The notes under the pieces were generated by a model. It was not told the DNA's origin. It saw nothing but the letters and a program-made list of their open reading frames with translations, and did no database searches. A stretch of 64,000 nucleotides of DNA from the NCBI GenBank assembly GCA_030549495.1, contig JAUIRK010001046.1, positions 203,501 to 267,500 on the forward strand, read 5' to 3'. Every line of letters starts with the position of its first letter. Positions within the stretch are counted from its first letter, which is position 1. Source of the DNA: Nectonema munidae. Its lineage: Eukaryota > Nematomorpha > Nectonematoida > Nectonematidae. Positions 1 to 13,500 of the stretch are shown here, in pieces. The position numbers and the translations under genes were made by a program.

Positions 1-220
1 AAATCTCATGATTTTTTCAAATCGATCCCTTGACATTGCTCGCTTGAAAAGCTGAATTCCCGATTTTTTTGACCATAAAAATTAAAAAAAAAATTTTTAC
101 CTCCAAGAGCACCACGTAACAAAGTCAAAGTTATCAATTTATCTATTTCATACAAATCAAGATTCTATTCTTTCTCGGATTTTACTGCTTCTAAATTTGT
201 ACATTTTTGAATGTGACAAA

Positions 221-559
221 TCATATTTTCAGATGTAAAAGAACGAAAAGCAGAAACACAAGTTTTGTCCACATTGCGGTAAACAAAGTTAGTAGGACCT
301 TTTTGATTGTTCCATCTCTACCCATCAAAGCAGTAAAACTTGATGGTTCACATTCTTCAACTTCTCTAGAAACATTAGAAGTTTCAGAGTGATTGAAACT
401 TTCAAAATCATTGTCGTTTTCTTCCTCACTTTTATTTGAAAAAAATTCTGGTCCTGAATTCTCCTCTTCAATACTTTGAATAAACAACAAAGCATTTTTA
501 GCAGCTACTCTTTCTGACTTTGGTCTAAACCAAGGATAATAGCAAAAAAAGATATGCAA
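221..559 (-). pseudogene. Possible piggyBac-type transposase N-terminal fragment
   Basis: A 112-codon open frame with an acidic Ser/Glu-rich stretch (SEEENDNDFE, SREVEECEPS) followed by LMGRDGTI. An acidic N-terminus followed by a 'GRDGTxW' motif is common in piggyBac-like transposases. The expected Trp is absent, the frame then turns hydrophobic and meaningless, and no TTAA-flanked TIRs were found around it. It could be chance. Confidence 0.3.
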
Positions 560-1793
560 TGATGAAAAATAATTGATAAAGTATTAATCACAGTGTAAAA
601 TGACCATTTCGTCTTTGTAGGTATATACAATCGTGTAGCAAAAAACAAATTCAATATAAATCAATCAAAATGTCTAATTGATTGCTTGAATGGCTCATAT
701 TAAAAGTATAAGTATCTTGACTAATTTCACCATGACTATCCTAGTGTGTTTGTGATACAAAGTCTGAGAAGTGGTCATTTTGACATGACCACTTTCTCTT
801 TCTAGTGTGAACAATTTTTAATCTATATCCAAAATATACAAAAAATAAAAGAGACTAACTTTAAAAGAAAAACAATAAGTAATGAGTGTATACACATTCG
901 TTCTTTACTATAAGTTATGTATCAGTCATTCATCCTTAGCTTGTTGCTTACTATGGTATTCAATCATTCGTAATGTTAGTGGCATAGCTTTCTTGTTATC
1001 CATTGGCTGTAAACACTTCACAGTTGATCATTCTAAGAATTTCAAAGATCCAATTCCAGGTGAATGCGTTTTTGTATGTTATAGGGAGTTTTGGGGTACG
1101 CAATGCATTTGCTATTTTTAATGGTTTTTGACACATATAGAGATTGTTTTCATAGTTTTAAAATTTTTAAGTTTTATGAGTGTTTTGAAAAACCCTTGGT
1201 CCTACGCGAAATATCACAATAAGACAGAAAATGGTACACGACGTTTTTCATATCGATTCATATGTATGTGAATTTTCGGGTGAAAACGACATCGATATTT
1301 CCAGGCTACAAAAATACAGCAATAAAAACTCTAGAATAATATGATATGATAAGCTTAGAGTTAGGATTTGCTCTTGAATAAAATCCTTTATAAGAATTAT
1401 AGCTATGCAAACTAAGAAAAAAATGAATCTGCTATAATTCGTATAAACGGTACGCGGACAATTTGCGTAACGGACTTTCTAAACTCACACTAACCACAAA
1501 TCTAATCTTAGGCAAACTCTCTGTAGGCAAAATGTCCGCAGACAAAATATATAAAAGGTTTGGTTATTGTATAAAATTTTATTTTAACCAAAGATTCACT
1601 TTCGTAATTATGAAATTGATCTTTTAATAAACTTTAAAATTATCATTATTGTAAATTTTATGTATTTTTCTTAACTTTCATCACAAAATCTAAAGATACG
1701 CGCGCAAGCAATACTATTTTCCAAAATACTACTTTTCAAAGCTCTATTTCTGAAAATGTTAGTCCGCGTTTACTCCCAAAAACACGGTATGTT
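560..1793. other. AT-rich, no gene seen
   Basis: An open frame at 882-1121 has no homology I recognise and no splice context. An inverted pair of GTGGTCAT/ATGACCAC sits near 771-790. Nothing else was identified. Confidence 0.5.
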
Positions 1794-2077
1794 CAGTGGC
1801 GTATTTAAATTTTTTGGAAGGGGAAGGAGGCATTTTATAAATTCATAAAAATAAAAAAATAATATTCAAGATAATGAATTCAATTACCAGTTAAATAATA
1901 AAAATTTATAATTGAAAACTTATTTATCTGATTAAATTGCATATGTTGGAACGTTAGAAATAAAGCCTAAAATATAATGATAGTTTTATTTAATATATTT
2001 TCACCTGGAAGGGAGGAGGGGATTTGACAAGTGCCCACCCCCCCCCCCCCCACCCCCCTCCTTTAAATACGCCACTA
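1794..2077. mobile_element. hAT-type MITE with target duplication
   Basis: Terminal inverted repeats CAGTGGCGTATTTAAA (left) and TTTAAATACGCCACTA (right). They are flanked by GGTATGTT (1786-1793) and GGTATGTC (2078-2085), a target duplication of the hAT length with one mismatch. The interior is AT-rich with no transposase, and a poly-C tract lies near the right end. Confidence 0.85.
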
Positions 2078-2085
2078 GGTATGTC

Positions 2086-3701
2086 AACATATGGTTTTCT
2101 CTAAATTTTCGCGCGCTCTATATTTTACACCGTGTCATCTTTTCCTTCTTTAAATTTATTCATTTATACCAGACTGTGCTTAGTGCCTAAAATGGCTTCG
2201 CTTACAAAAAAAAGCAGGGTTCTTAAAACGAAAAAATACGGAAACTTTTACTACCCGTTTTTTCCAGATTCTTATAAATAAAAAATAACTTGCTTTTATG
2301 AGAGCTTAGACTGAATAGAGGCAGCAGTGATGACCTACATTTCGGTTTCATAAAATAATTTTAGGCTCACTTTCTTTCGTGCCGTAAAATCATATCTTAA
2401 TTTTGACCTGGCGAATAAATGCCTCCAATATTTTTTAGTTCAAGCGTTGCTATTAATACTAGGTTATTTTATGTTATATTAGTTTTTATATTATTTCTAT
2501 AATGAGGCCGTTTAAATGAGTTAATTTTAAATAATTACTAAATACAAAAGTATCAATTTGATATATACAATCAATCTCGAGTATATACAATCTGTGAATA
2601 CTTATAACCTCCCTGAAAGTGATTTATAGCTAATTATTTCAATTATATGTAGAAGGTCCATACGTTTTAGACTAATAATTTGAACATTTTAGCATCTTTT
2701 AACCCCTTTTACAACTTCATTTAGATATTATATACTCAAACTTGTCTCTACGAAATGTTAAGTTCTTCTGTTTTATATAACTTAAGTTTTAAAAAATTAC
2801 ACACAGAATTGTCAATAAATTGTACAGAAATGGAATAAAAATTATGATCATAACAAAAAAATTAAAACTCTGATTATTTGAGTTTCTCATATAAGAAAAT
2901 TTAATTAAAAACATTTGTAGCTAAGAAAATAAAATGAAGTAATTACACAAATTTTATTTATGCAAATAAAGTTTACTAAATAAAAATATAACAAGGATAC
3001 AAAAACTTATCAAAATAGAGATTGCACAAAGTAGAGGATTAGTTATATATCTTCTCTGATCTTCCCTTCTATCATATTTAGGAATTCTTTTTTAAAGGGT
3101 GTAAAAATTGTGATAGGAAGTTGAGATTGCTGTTTTGTTTTTTTAGATTGTAAAAAAGAAATATGTAAATTTTGCTGAGTTCCAGAATTTTCCGCAAGTA
3201 ATTACATCTCTGCAAAAACATTGGAATAACTGAAATGCGAGTGCTGAAACGCGAATAAGCGGGGTTGACTGTAATGTTAAATTATAAATTTATATAAAAA
3301 TTGTTTAAATTTTAAAAAAGTTTTTTTTCAAAATTCAGTTAATCCTACCGAACTTCATTATTTATCAAAAATTTTTATTCTTGGTTTTTTTACAAAACAG
3401 CTATCACAATGTACCATAATTTCGAAACGTAACGTACCGTAAACGCCGCTGTGTACGATATGATAGATTTTTTTTGTAAAATATACGATTCGAAATTTCG
3501 TTTGAAAAAAACTAAACTACGAAAAATATTAAAGTTCGGTACGATTTCGATATTTGTCAAGTTTTATTTTATCGGATCTGTGAGTATCAAGTTCAAGCCC
3601 GCTACTCGGGTGATGATAATTTCCAGTCAATAAGATTTTGTGATTTATTTGTTCGCCACAAACAAATGTAATATAATCTATAAGCAATATCATATATTGT
3701 A
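2086..3701. other. AT-rich, no gene seen
   Basis: No coding exon, RNA gene or clear repeat was recognised here. Confidence 0.5.
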
Positions 3702-4074
3702 GTGGCTCTAACTTGGGGTACATGGACCCCTAAGGGGACATAGCTGCGTTTCAGGGGTCTATGAAAGGGTATTTATTTTTGTAAAAAAAACTTAAAATGA
3801 AAACAAAAAACTATATAGCTTTTAAAGTTTGAATAAATAGCAAGCAGCAACCTTTTGTCTTTTCTCCTTGAATTTAATTAAAATTTGCTTTGCTGAGTGC
3901 TTGTATTTGGCGTCATTTGAGATCAAATAATTCCTGTCGATAAAATATAGTCAAATATTAATTGCATGCGAATTTGTGTTTATGACTTTTTATGCGGAAT
4001 TGATTACAGATGGTGCATAACATTCATCAACTTCTTAAAAGAGGTCTATGACTGAATAAAGGTTAAGAACCCCT
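3702..4074. mobile_element. Degenerate hAT-like MITE
   Basis: The left end (TAGTGGCTCTAACTTGGG, then TACATGGACCCC) matches the complement of the right end of the better preserved MITE at 59545-60014. The right end GGTTAAGAACCCCTG is a plausible decayed inverted repeat. No 8-bp target duplication survives. Confidence 0.5.
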
Positions 4075-7000
4075 GGACTTGAAATTATGAATTTTTGTGT
4101 TCTGAAACATGTTTTAAGTGATAAATTAATCTACTTTTATAAAAACTTGTTTTTAACATTATATATGGAATTTGATGTCAAATCACCTCAAGAATTTTTT
4201 ATATTCATTAAATCGTCTCTTTAGTTTAATGAATAATACATAAAAAAAATGCAAAAAACATAACATTAACAGGCAGTGATTGTACTAAACAACATTGGAG
4301 GCATTTATTCGAAAGTTAAAAAACATCAAACTAATTTTTTTTCTCCAAAATTTCAATATGTGATTTTTTTATTTAGATACAATTCTACGAGAAAAAAAAG
4401 TAAACTTTGAAAATTTCTTTTCGAACCGTAAGCTAGGAGGATATTACTGATATGACTGGGTAGCGGCAATTTAGAAATAGCAGTTTCAGTACAACGTGGA
4501 AACAAGGAATCTAAACAAATAAAAACAAATAGTCAAATCAATCAATGAAATCAAGACTATTATTCTTCATGCATATATAAAACAAAAGATAGAGTTGCGT
4601 GGGTGTGTGTGTAACACTTATCATAACAATAACAGTGGAGTTTAGAGATGATGCCTTGAATATCATCAATAAACGATGATGATGATCAGTTTATCAACAT
4701 ATATCTTGTGTTGGTGGTGTGTTCGTTTTTCCAGGCTCACGGAACAAAGATACATCATCTCATTTTGATCTTATTACCACTAAGGTCCTTTGTTTCGTGG
4801 TAGAGAGAGAGATGACGGATGACAATGAGTTGCGCGTCAAGAAGAGTGTATACAATTTTTCGCTGGTATCAGCAGCGCCAATGCGAAGCCATTTAAATTT
4901 ATTGATGGTATTATTCATTACTTCTTGATTGAGTGTTGAAAGACTTGTGTCGGCGGTGATTGTGGTGGTAGTGATGAAAACAAATAGCAAAAAGTACAAG
5001 TTTAGCAGAGAGGAATAATAGTAGTAATAAGATGATGGATGAAGAAAAAAGTGAGAGTTGATGATGATGAATCGCTTATCTTCTTTTCCTTGTTTATGTT
5101 TCCTTCTTTATTGACAAGAACAGGTTTGCCTGCTAAATGCTGCCTCTCAAACCAACAAATCATCGATACCATGGTCGCGCTCCTCTTTTGCTCACTTTCG
5201 CAATTTTCCCCTCTCCCCCTTCCCTTCCATCCATCTCCTTTTGACCCGTTGCGTGTGATGCCACCCAAGCGCCATTATAAGCAAACAAATCTCTGATTCT
5301 AGCCCAAAACCTTCTCCGTGAATAGATTGATGCATGGTATTTGTTGAATTTGGTGTTTCAATGTATTTTGCGAACTACGATCACTCCTTGTTACTGTTTT
5401 TCTGCAAGAAAGCTCCTTTATATCCACCACGGTCCTATGGTTTGATATACTTAGAAAGCATCCATTATATCATCAAATGTTGAGTTTATGTCTTATTTGA
5501 CTTGTTCCTTCTTTTCCCTCCTCTTTTTGAGGTAACCATTTTATTTTGCCTAAAATTTGTATTTTTTGAGTAGATTGAAGGGATTTAACTTAGTTTGATT
5601 TTTCAGAATGATGATTTCCGGTTAAGCTACATGTTCATGTAAATTTGTTTTGCTTGTTGTATCTCTCGTACATTTTGTAACATTTTAAATACTTGAAGGA
5701 AACCGAATATTATTCAATTTAGAACAAAAAATATCATATTGAAAATAAAAAATAATAGTGATTCAAATTGTCTGAAATTGTAATAGAATATAAATGTAAT
5801 GTTTTACTTTACTGCTCCGTCAAGCAAATTTTTTTTCAAGCAATTATTTATTGTTGTGATGTCAATCAAACTACATTTTTCAACATGGTTTATTATGTTG
5901 AGATCAAACTAATTCATTAAATTAAAAAAAATGTGGAACAAATTAAATAATATTAAAATTTTTGATTGACGGAACCGTAAGGTAAAAAACATTTCCGAAA
6001 AAATACTAAAAAATTACTAAAGAAAAAATACCTAAAGTTTTGCATATTAAGTTCGCGAAGCATGTTTTTCATGCATAGTGTTTCAAAAACTTGAAAAGTT
6101 AAAACACTAAGTGAGAAAAGACGTAGAAAATATGACGGCGAAGAAATGGGTGGGAAGGAGAGCTTTAGGTAGTGAAGATAAGACAATAACTGTCATTACA
6201 CTGACGAATTTGTTTCGTTATAAATTTTGTTGTTCTCTTTTTAAAATTGACGTTATTTTTTGTGTCTTCAATATTTAAAAAAAATGCAAAACACATTTTT
6301 GCATTATTGTTTACAAAACTAAAAATTATTTTTGAGTTTCACTAATTTTTAACAATGCACACCAACAACAACTTTGGCTTCACAGCTTCGGAAAACTTCT
6401 ACCTGCTTCTGCATATATGATATATATGCGGCTAACGATCCTTGTGAGTTGACGAGCAGGGAGAGAAGATTTTTTACTAAAGACAAGAGAATCGTACTTT
6501 ACAATTTTCGGGCATCATCTTTTTTGGCCATTCACTTTTTGCTACAAATAGGGTGCTTAATATCTTTGTAATATTAGTAGGATTCTCTACACCTTGAAGT
6601 TATCGCAAATGTTCCATCTACACGCATTATATATGATTTTGTCTAGCAAAAATCTTAACTTTATGTAGTCTTCTTTTTGTTTAATATAATAACCAATAGG
6701 GATAGATTGATATGTTGCTGTGAAGCGAAACAAACTGTCTTGATACTTTTTGTAAAGAATCAATGAACAGACACCATTGATCTTTCCGCGGACTTAGAAA
6801 GTCTAACATGAAAATCAATGCACTTGTGGCCAACAAATTTCATTTTTTCACTTTGATGCAAACAACATCTCATGTCCAGCAAGTTTTATATCGTTCACTA
6901 GTAGGTGATCAAGCTCTTTAGCCTGGAAGATCAAGCTTTTGTTGTAGGCTTACATCTTTTTTCTCTTCCAGTCATCATTTTTAGTTTACTTATCCTTGTA

Positions 7001-8461
7001 GACTTGGCTTCAAGAACCACAGATTACATGAGCAACCGACATCTTATCCTGGTCTCTGATTTACACATAAAAATAAATGCTTTGTAGCACTTAAAATGTA
7101 TTTTGCGCTTCCCCACAAAAATACTCAGATTATAGCTTATAGTTGTCTTTTAGCCATTTTCAATATAATTACCGAAACAAAACAAAAATTATCATCTTAA
7201 AAGATGGAAGGAAACGTAGGTCAAGGTCCCAAAAATACAATGCTTGCTCAAAAATAGGATTAATCAAAAATGATAAAAATATAAATGCTATCATCGTAAT
7301 CAGTTGACTCGATTTACACAAGAAATTGACAAAAATAGATTGGAACATCTTACGTATTGCCATCAATCGATGAAGAATGCGGTAAATGCAATCAAGTCTG
7401 TTGCGAACCCCTGTGCTGTGAGACAGAAGAAAATGTTTCACTCATGTCAACTTTTTGCGCAAAATTTTGCACAGCATATGTGATTTTAAATTTTGCCTTT
7501 TTTCTGATTATAATAGCCACTATGATTAAGAAGCATTTTTTACATACTTACGTTATTTATATACTCGCGCCTCATGCCACTTTCTCAGACCTGGTTGTTA
7601 ACCAAAATATTAGATGTTCGCACGATACGCGGATTATCATTTCTTTGTGTGAGTTGTGAATCAGCCCTTGTGAGTTCACATTTGAACTTTTGATTAGCAG
7701 CGTACTATGGTATACTTCTTATAAACACTTTCTAGAAGAATATTTTGCTTCATTTCGATACAGAGAGCGTTTCTTGGCGCTAAAAGACCTCATAAACAAA
7801 ATGGCAGAAACAAAGTTCTGTAAATTTCGGAGCTTTTGTTTTAGGTTTATTTGGTTTGACAATGGGCAATGCTTGTTTTGATGCATTGATTTATGGCGGG
7901 GAAATTTTTATGACCTAATTGGAATTTAGTTTGGATAAGGTTTGCAATTTTTTGTGTTCATAATTTTATTTATGTGTTTACTAATTTGAATTGTATATCT
8001 TATTTTGAGAATCTTTTGACATATAGTTCTTTTGGCTTCTCACTCCTCTGATATTAACCTGGTAATTTTACGTTGAATGATATCGTAAAATGATGTTTTG
8101 ATAGTAATGTCGTCAGTATATGTAAGAACGTCAATTTTTTCAATTCAAAAATTCTATTAGAACTATTGAGTCCATCTTTGAAAATATTGCAGAAGAAAAC
8201 AGCTGAAAAAAGTGTTGAAAGAATAAACAAACGAAGACAACAAGAAAAGAAATAAAAGGAATGGAAGGGAAAATTTAAATTTTTGATTCAAACTGTTTTA
8301 TTACGTCTTTTCATTAAGTTTTATAGTCTCGTATATTCTTGGCATTAGCACTCATCTTGTGGAGGAATTTTCTCCACCTTAAAAAGAATCTTAACTTCTC
8401 ATAGGCAGTTTAATTAATGTCAGCAGGAAGAAAAGAATCGTTAAATTTAAGATGATTTGGG
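4075..8461. other. No gene seen; mixed-complexity stretch at 4.6-5.3 kb
   Basis: At 4590-5300 the sequence is less AT-rich, with GATGAT and GT-rich runs and a CT-rich tract. This could be an upstream regulatory or untranslated region of the channel gene, but I see no exon with conserved residues. The remainder is AT-rich with only short chance frames. Confidence 0.4.
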
Positions 8462-8617
8462 GTCTTTTCGTTTAGACGGTCACATCAAGTACTCACCATT
8501 TCGTCTGCCTTTTATAGTTAATTTATTATTAATTAATTAATTAATTATAGTTTAGCAACCAGGACATAAGGCAGACGAAATGGTGATTACTTGATGTGGC
8601 CGTCTAAACGAAAAGAC
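8462..8617. mobile_element. Near-perfect foldback (palindromic) element
   Basis: The arm GTCTTTTCGTTTAGACGGTC through TCGTCTGCC returns as the inverted complement GGCAGACGA through CCGTCTAAACGAAAAGAC. The arms are about 50 bp with few mismatches and enclose an AATT-rich loop containing (TTAA)n. It is a MITE-like or foldback insertion with no coding capacity. Confidence 0.8.
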
Positions 8618-10427
8618 ATAATATTTGCAAAGAGTAACATTTAAAGAATTTTTGTTAATCTTTTCGAAATTCATTAGAAGAGTATCACGATTTTAGAAAT
8701 GAAAAAATCAGAATCAGTTGTGAAGAATCGTCCCAAATCCTGTTTATTTCTGGTCTAAATCATTCAGTTCTTTTCTATTTAAAACAATAAAAAAAAATTT
8801 TACGTTTTTAAAAAGTTTTTTTTCTTGAAAAAACTGCCGAAGAACTCAAATCAATCTAATTAACGTTTTCCCAAAATTTTATTGACTCTAGACCCTGGTG
8901 GTTTGTCTAGTATGATTCGATACGCACTTACTTAATTCACTGTCAAATTCATCACACTTCTTTATATTATTCTTATATTATTATTTATATCTAATTTGAA
9001 GACTAATCATTTGCTTTCATTTTGAATTTAATTTTGTATACATAAAGCACACGATTTTCATTTCTTGGTTCACGGCTGTTACACTGTTCTTCAAAGGGTT
9101 AAGGAAGAATGAATGAATAAGATCATAAGGATTGCTATTTATCTACCCGCAAAACTTGCAAATATAATTTTGCAATTAATATTTTTTTGTTAGAACACCT
9201 TAAATACGTAAAATTTAAGTTATTTATCACCGTTTTCAGTGATTGAAGTTTGATTACTAAATTAAAAACTTTTAACCTCATTTTAACAAATTTATAAGCT
9301 TATAATGATTAAGGATTTATTATATCCTTATAATAAATAAGTATAAATTGTAAATTGTAAATAATAAATTGTTTTGTTCTTGTTCAAATTAAATACTCAA
9401 AAAACCGGAAATAAAATATAAACAAATTTATTTTTTTTTTCCAACCTCCCTATTTCCTTTTTTTAATTGTAAGGGAGGGGTTGGGGGGGAGGGGGGTAAA
9501 TGTTTGGGAAATTTTGGGTCCATAGATAAGATACACAAATAGTTCGTCAAGAAAATAGAAAAAATGAAACGCCAATGAAAGCATAGTCACAAGTACCAGA
9601 ACATGAAAATATAGTTGGGCAATTGCATTTTAAAAAAAACATCATATAAAACTACACAAGACATTGCAAAATGGGTTTAAAGTATATACGATGGTTCATC
9701 TCCAACCTGTATACTACGATGGTTTCTATTCCATGTACAAATGACTAGGGAGGCAATGTTCAACTTTCTGTTCATATTTTGCTAATGCCAATTCTACCCT
9801 AATCCGCTCACCAACAATAAGTTTCCAAAATTGTACACATTAATTAAGGCCCATTTAGAAATTACTTGAGGACTTGTCAACTATTATGCAAATTGAAGAA
9901 GAAATTTGAATAATTTATCGGTGGAGTGTTTTTGTTTAGTTTTTTGCTACTACTTATTCAGGTAGATTACTTTTTAATATTTAATTATAATGAAAAACTA
10001 CAAGTTCAAGAAAGGGGTGCGAATATACAATAATATTTTTAAGGAGTCCTAGAGTAGAATGAAATAGATTGGAAACCACTTTTCTTAAATTTAGAAACTT
10101 TTTTCTTCTTTTTTATCACCTAAGAAATGTTAGCTTAATCGAATTAAGGTAACACTTAACAATCTTTTATAATATTTTGACATTTATTAAAACGTATGAA
10201 AGTTTATTGGGTATAACATGTTTTCTCCGACAAAATTATTAACATGCATGAGAAATTACTAGTTCTGGACAGAAATGGGAAAACGTGGTTAAGAAATGAG
10301 AGCTTAGTCAATTAGACTAAACTACAAATACAAACTAATAGAACATTTTAATAAGTTGAAAATAGTTTAAATATTTTTTCTTGCGCAAATTTTGTTGCAT
10401 TTTTACATCAGTGATCGTTTGTTTCAG
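8618..10427. other. Upstream of the first visible channel exon; one dispersed repeat fragment
   Basis: About 9520-9700 (AGATACACAAATAGTTCGTC and following) is related to 15110-15215, inside the MITE there. A G-rich tract lies near 9470-9500. No signal-peptide exon was found. Confidence 0.4.
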
Positions 10428-10525
10428 CATATTAAACTACTTCGAACAACATGACGACAGCTACAAAATTCTCGACTCTTTGATGAAGACGTATGACAAG
10501 CGAAAATGGCCAAACTACGATATTC
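10428..10525 (+). CDS. Channel exon 1 visible: N-terminal ligand-binding domain
   Basis: The acceptor tttcag precedes the exon and the donor is GTAAGA. After one leading base the frame reads [20 protein letters not shown], then YDKRKWPNY. This matches the 'ILDxLLxxYDxRxRP' start of mature GluCl and GlyR subunits. Reading further upstream stays open and hydrophobic ([10 protein letters not shown]) to an in-frame stop with no ATG. An alternative acceptor at 10409-10410 would add a hydrophobic stretch resembling a signal-peptide core. Confidence 0.8.
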
Positions 10526-13500
10526 GTAAGAATCAACTAAACAAATATTCTCTTTCTCTATTCTCCTTCATCCATTTTCTCTTTTTTTTATCTGATAACT
10601 TTTAGTTGATTTTGGGTAAGACTTTTTAAATCTTCTAAATCAAATAAATCGGGGATTGAAAAAAGTCGTGAAAAATGGATCTTTCTTCCTTACATTAATA
10701 ATACTAATATGAAAAATGGATTAAGGTTAAAAAGAAAAAAAAATTGGAGGTAGATTGTTCGAACCTTTTTTTTCAAATTCTAAAATAAAAGTATCATAGA
10801 GTGTTTTCATCGAGAAGGCGCAATTGCTCCTTGTGTCGAACTATGAAGAAAGGAGGCTTGATGCGGGATCGAACCCAAGACCTTGAGTTATCGAAGCCCA
10901 GTATCTAACCAACCTCACTCACTCCCCCAAATGTCTCTTATTTTATAGAAATAAGGGAATAAAAAATTTACATTCTTTTACATCCACAAGATCCCCGTTG
11001 TTAAGCGCCTCTCCAATACGGAACATATGGCATCAATAGATTAGGATGTAGGTGAAGCGCGTGAAACAGTTGTGCTAGCGAAAGAAACAAGTTATATTTC
11101 AATTCATCCCAATTTTCCCATCACCTTACTTGTATTCATAGTTTAGGGTTTTCGAATAGCGAAAGCAGTAACATTTTATACTGGTGTGCATCCATTAGTG
11201 CCGGATTAACATAGTAGCAGATGTAGCAGCTGCTATAGGCCCCGCGCTTAGTTGATTTTTTTTTTTTAACTTTGTAATATCTTTTAGTTTTCTTCAATTC
11301 TTCTTTTATATTTCCTCAATAAATTTTTGCTCTTGAATTTTGTCGTTTTTATCTTTTTTTGTAGAATCTAGATCAATTTTATTAAAAAAATTGTACTTCT
11401 TGACTATCATTTGTAAATTTAATCGATCTGCTACAGGCCCTGCACTAGGTAGATCCGGCACTGGCATTCATGAAACCTTTTAACCCGTTAACGACCAGAA
11501 TAATCAATCAGACGATATCTAATGTATTAAAGAGCTTTGATAAACGCAGACGATTTTATTTTTGTAAAGTCGACTATAGTCGACATTGGGCGTTAACGGG
11601 TTAAAGGGAATTGTTATGTGTGATTCACCCAAAAAGTATTTTGGAGATTAAGCTTTTTTAAATTATAAAAAGTTCATTATATTTATGATTCTATTTTGTT
11701 TATTTGCAATTCTATTCAACAGAATGATTAACTCATAAAAATATTTTGAAATTGAATTAAAAAAGTAAATAACCAACTGATTAATATAACGTTTTTTAAT
11801 TAAATAATACATTTCCTGGACTACAACTATCAAACTAATCAAATAAATTACTAAACTCTCCAGATCCCTCTTATGTAGGTATTCATCTGACGCGCACTCG
11901 GAGCGCGTACAAAACTCCAACAACCTGTTAACGCCCAGAGTCGACTATAGTCGACTTTACAAAAATAAAATCGTCTGCGTTTATCAAAGCTCTTTAATCT
12001 TCTGCTTTACATTAGATATCGTCTGATTATTCTGGTCGTTAACTGGATTTAGTTATTCATTAATATTCTAATTTCTTACTACTACGACTCTTGTTTTCTT
12101 AAAATCTCCGGCTCGAGCTCCACAATTCTACTTTTCAGAATAATTTTATGGGTTTCAAGGAAAATTATGTTTGACTTATTGTCTAGCGTTGCTTAATGTC
12201 TTAATTTTTTGTATATAGTTTTATTCAATACTATTTAAAGCAAGATTATTTTACGCTATAGAAATATTGTCTTTGTGCCCCATTTGTCATGACGTCGTTT
12301 TTTAATATTCGATTTCAAATTAAAAAACTTTAAATTTTAAACCGTCAAATTTAAAATAAAGAAAAAGTCAAGTTAACACTGTATTCTACTATTTTAAACT
12401 GCGTGTCAATAAGCTAATCAACAACCAAAAGTTGTATTTTTCTTTATATTTTTAATTTAATACAATTTAAATTTACACAGTAATTAACACGACACTCGAT
12501 ATTATGCCTCTTCTATATTGTAGAAAGGCATGAACTTCATTCAAAAAGAACTAACACAGCAAAAACAGTGCTATGTGTGTGTTGTGTAATTTCCTTCTTC
12601 CCATACATCCTCCTACTTTGGTCGAATCGGACATAAATTATAGGGCGAGCAAAAATTGACCTAATAACTCAAAAAATATTGTCTTTTTTGTAAAAAAAAC
12701 TTGACTTTTTGGCAGAAAAAATTGACTTTTTCAAAAAAAAGTTTTTTTAACTTGCAAAAAAAGAACTGAAGCCTGATAGCGTCTTTAACAGAGTTTCGGA
12801 GCCACGAAAAAAAATTTCTGGCTCCGGGGTTATGTTTTTTAGCTCCGGTGTGAGTTCCAACACGCTCTTATAGTTAAGTGTATATTTTTAAAAAATTTAA
12901 TAAAAAATAACCAAGAAAACAGTTAGGATTAGAGAATATATGCGTGTTTTACTTGAAATTAACATTTGCGCTAGCTTTCATCTAAAAAACGTCTTTGAAA
13001 TGTGAGTGGTTAAATCATGCGGAGCCAGTTAGTGGAGGCGTATTTAAATTTTTACGCCTCCGATTCCATGTAGAAAAATTCATCGGCTCAGCCATCGCAA
13101 TCCTGATTTTTAGTACTTTTTAAATCATGGCCTCTTTTTCTTCTATAAATAATAAAAAGAACAAAATTTAACTTAAAAAATTCAAAGTTATTGACCCTTA
13201 TACTTCAAAATATTGACTTTATTTGTTAAAAAATTCACTTAAAAATTATTTTAAGCTTTTTTATTTAGAAGAATTGAAATACACAAGGAAATAATTAAAT
13301 ATATTAGAAGAAAAATTTGTATCTTTTGCTAGAAGCTTTTTTAACATCGAAAATGATCTTTCTACAGGACAAGGTGTAGCTTGACAATTTTGTAACTCTG
13401 CATAAGTACTGGGAGAAATGTTTAGCTTTTTCAATTCTATAATATCTTTAATATCGTTCTTTTCAAACCTTTTATTCAAATAATTTTTAACTCCACAATC

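Noticed and set aside
894-950. Signal-peptide-like ATG frame (MYQSFILSLLLTM) as the missing first exon of the channel
   Set aside because: The possible donor is in the wrong phase for exon 1 and it lies 9.5 kb away with no other support.
5002-5296. Overlapping frames on both strands at 5.0-5.3 kb
   Set aside because: Both arise from CT-rich, low-complexity sequence; neither has conserved residues. The region may be regulatory, but I see no coding exon.
7357-7659. Cys-rich 100-codon frame
   Set aside because: CCEPLCCE looks interesting, but the frame turns into a random hydrophobic stretch, with no family match and no splice signals.
10381-10427. Hydrophobic upstream extension of channel exon 1 as a signal peptide
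   Set aside because: The frame lacks an ATG and meets an in-frame stop. The pyrimidine-rich tract with CAG fits a splice acceptor better, though an alternative acceptor at 10409 cannot be excluded.
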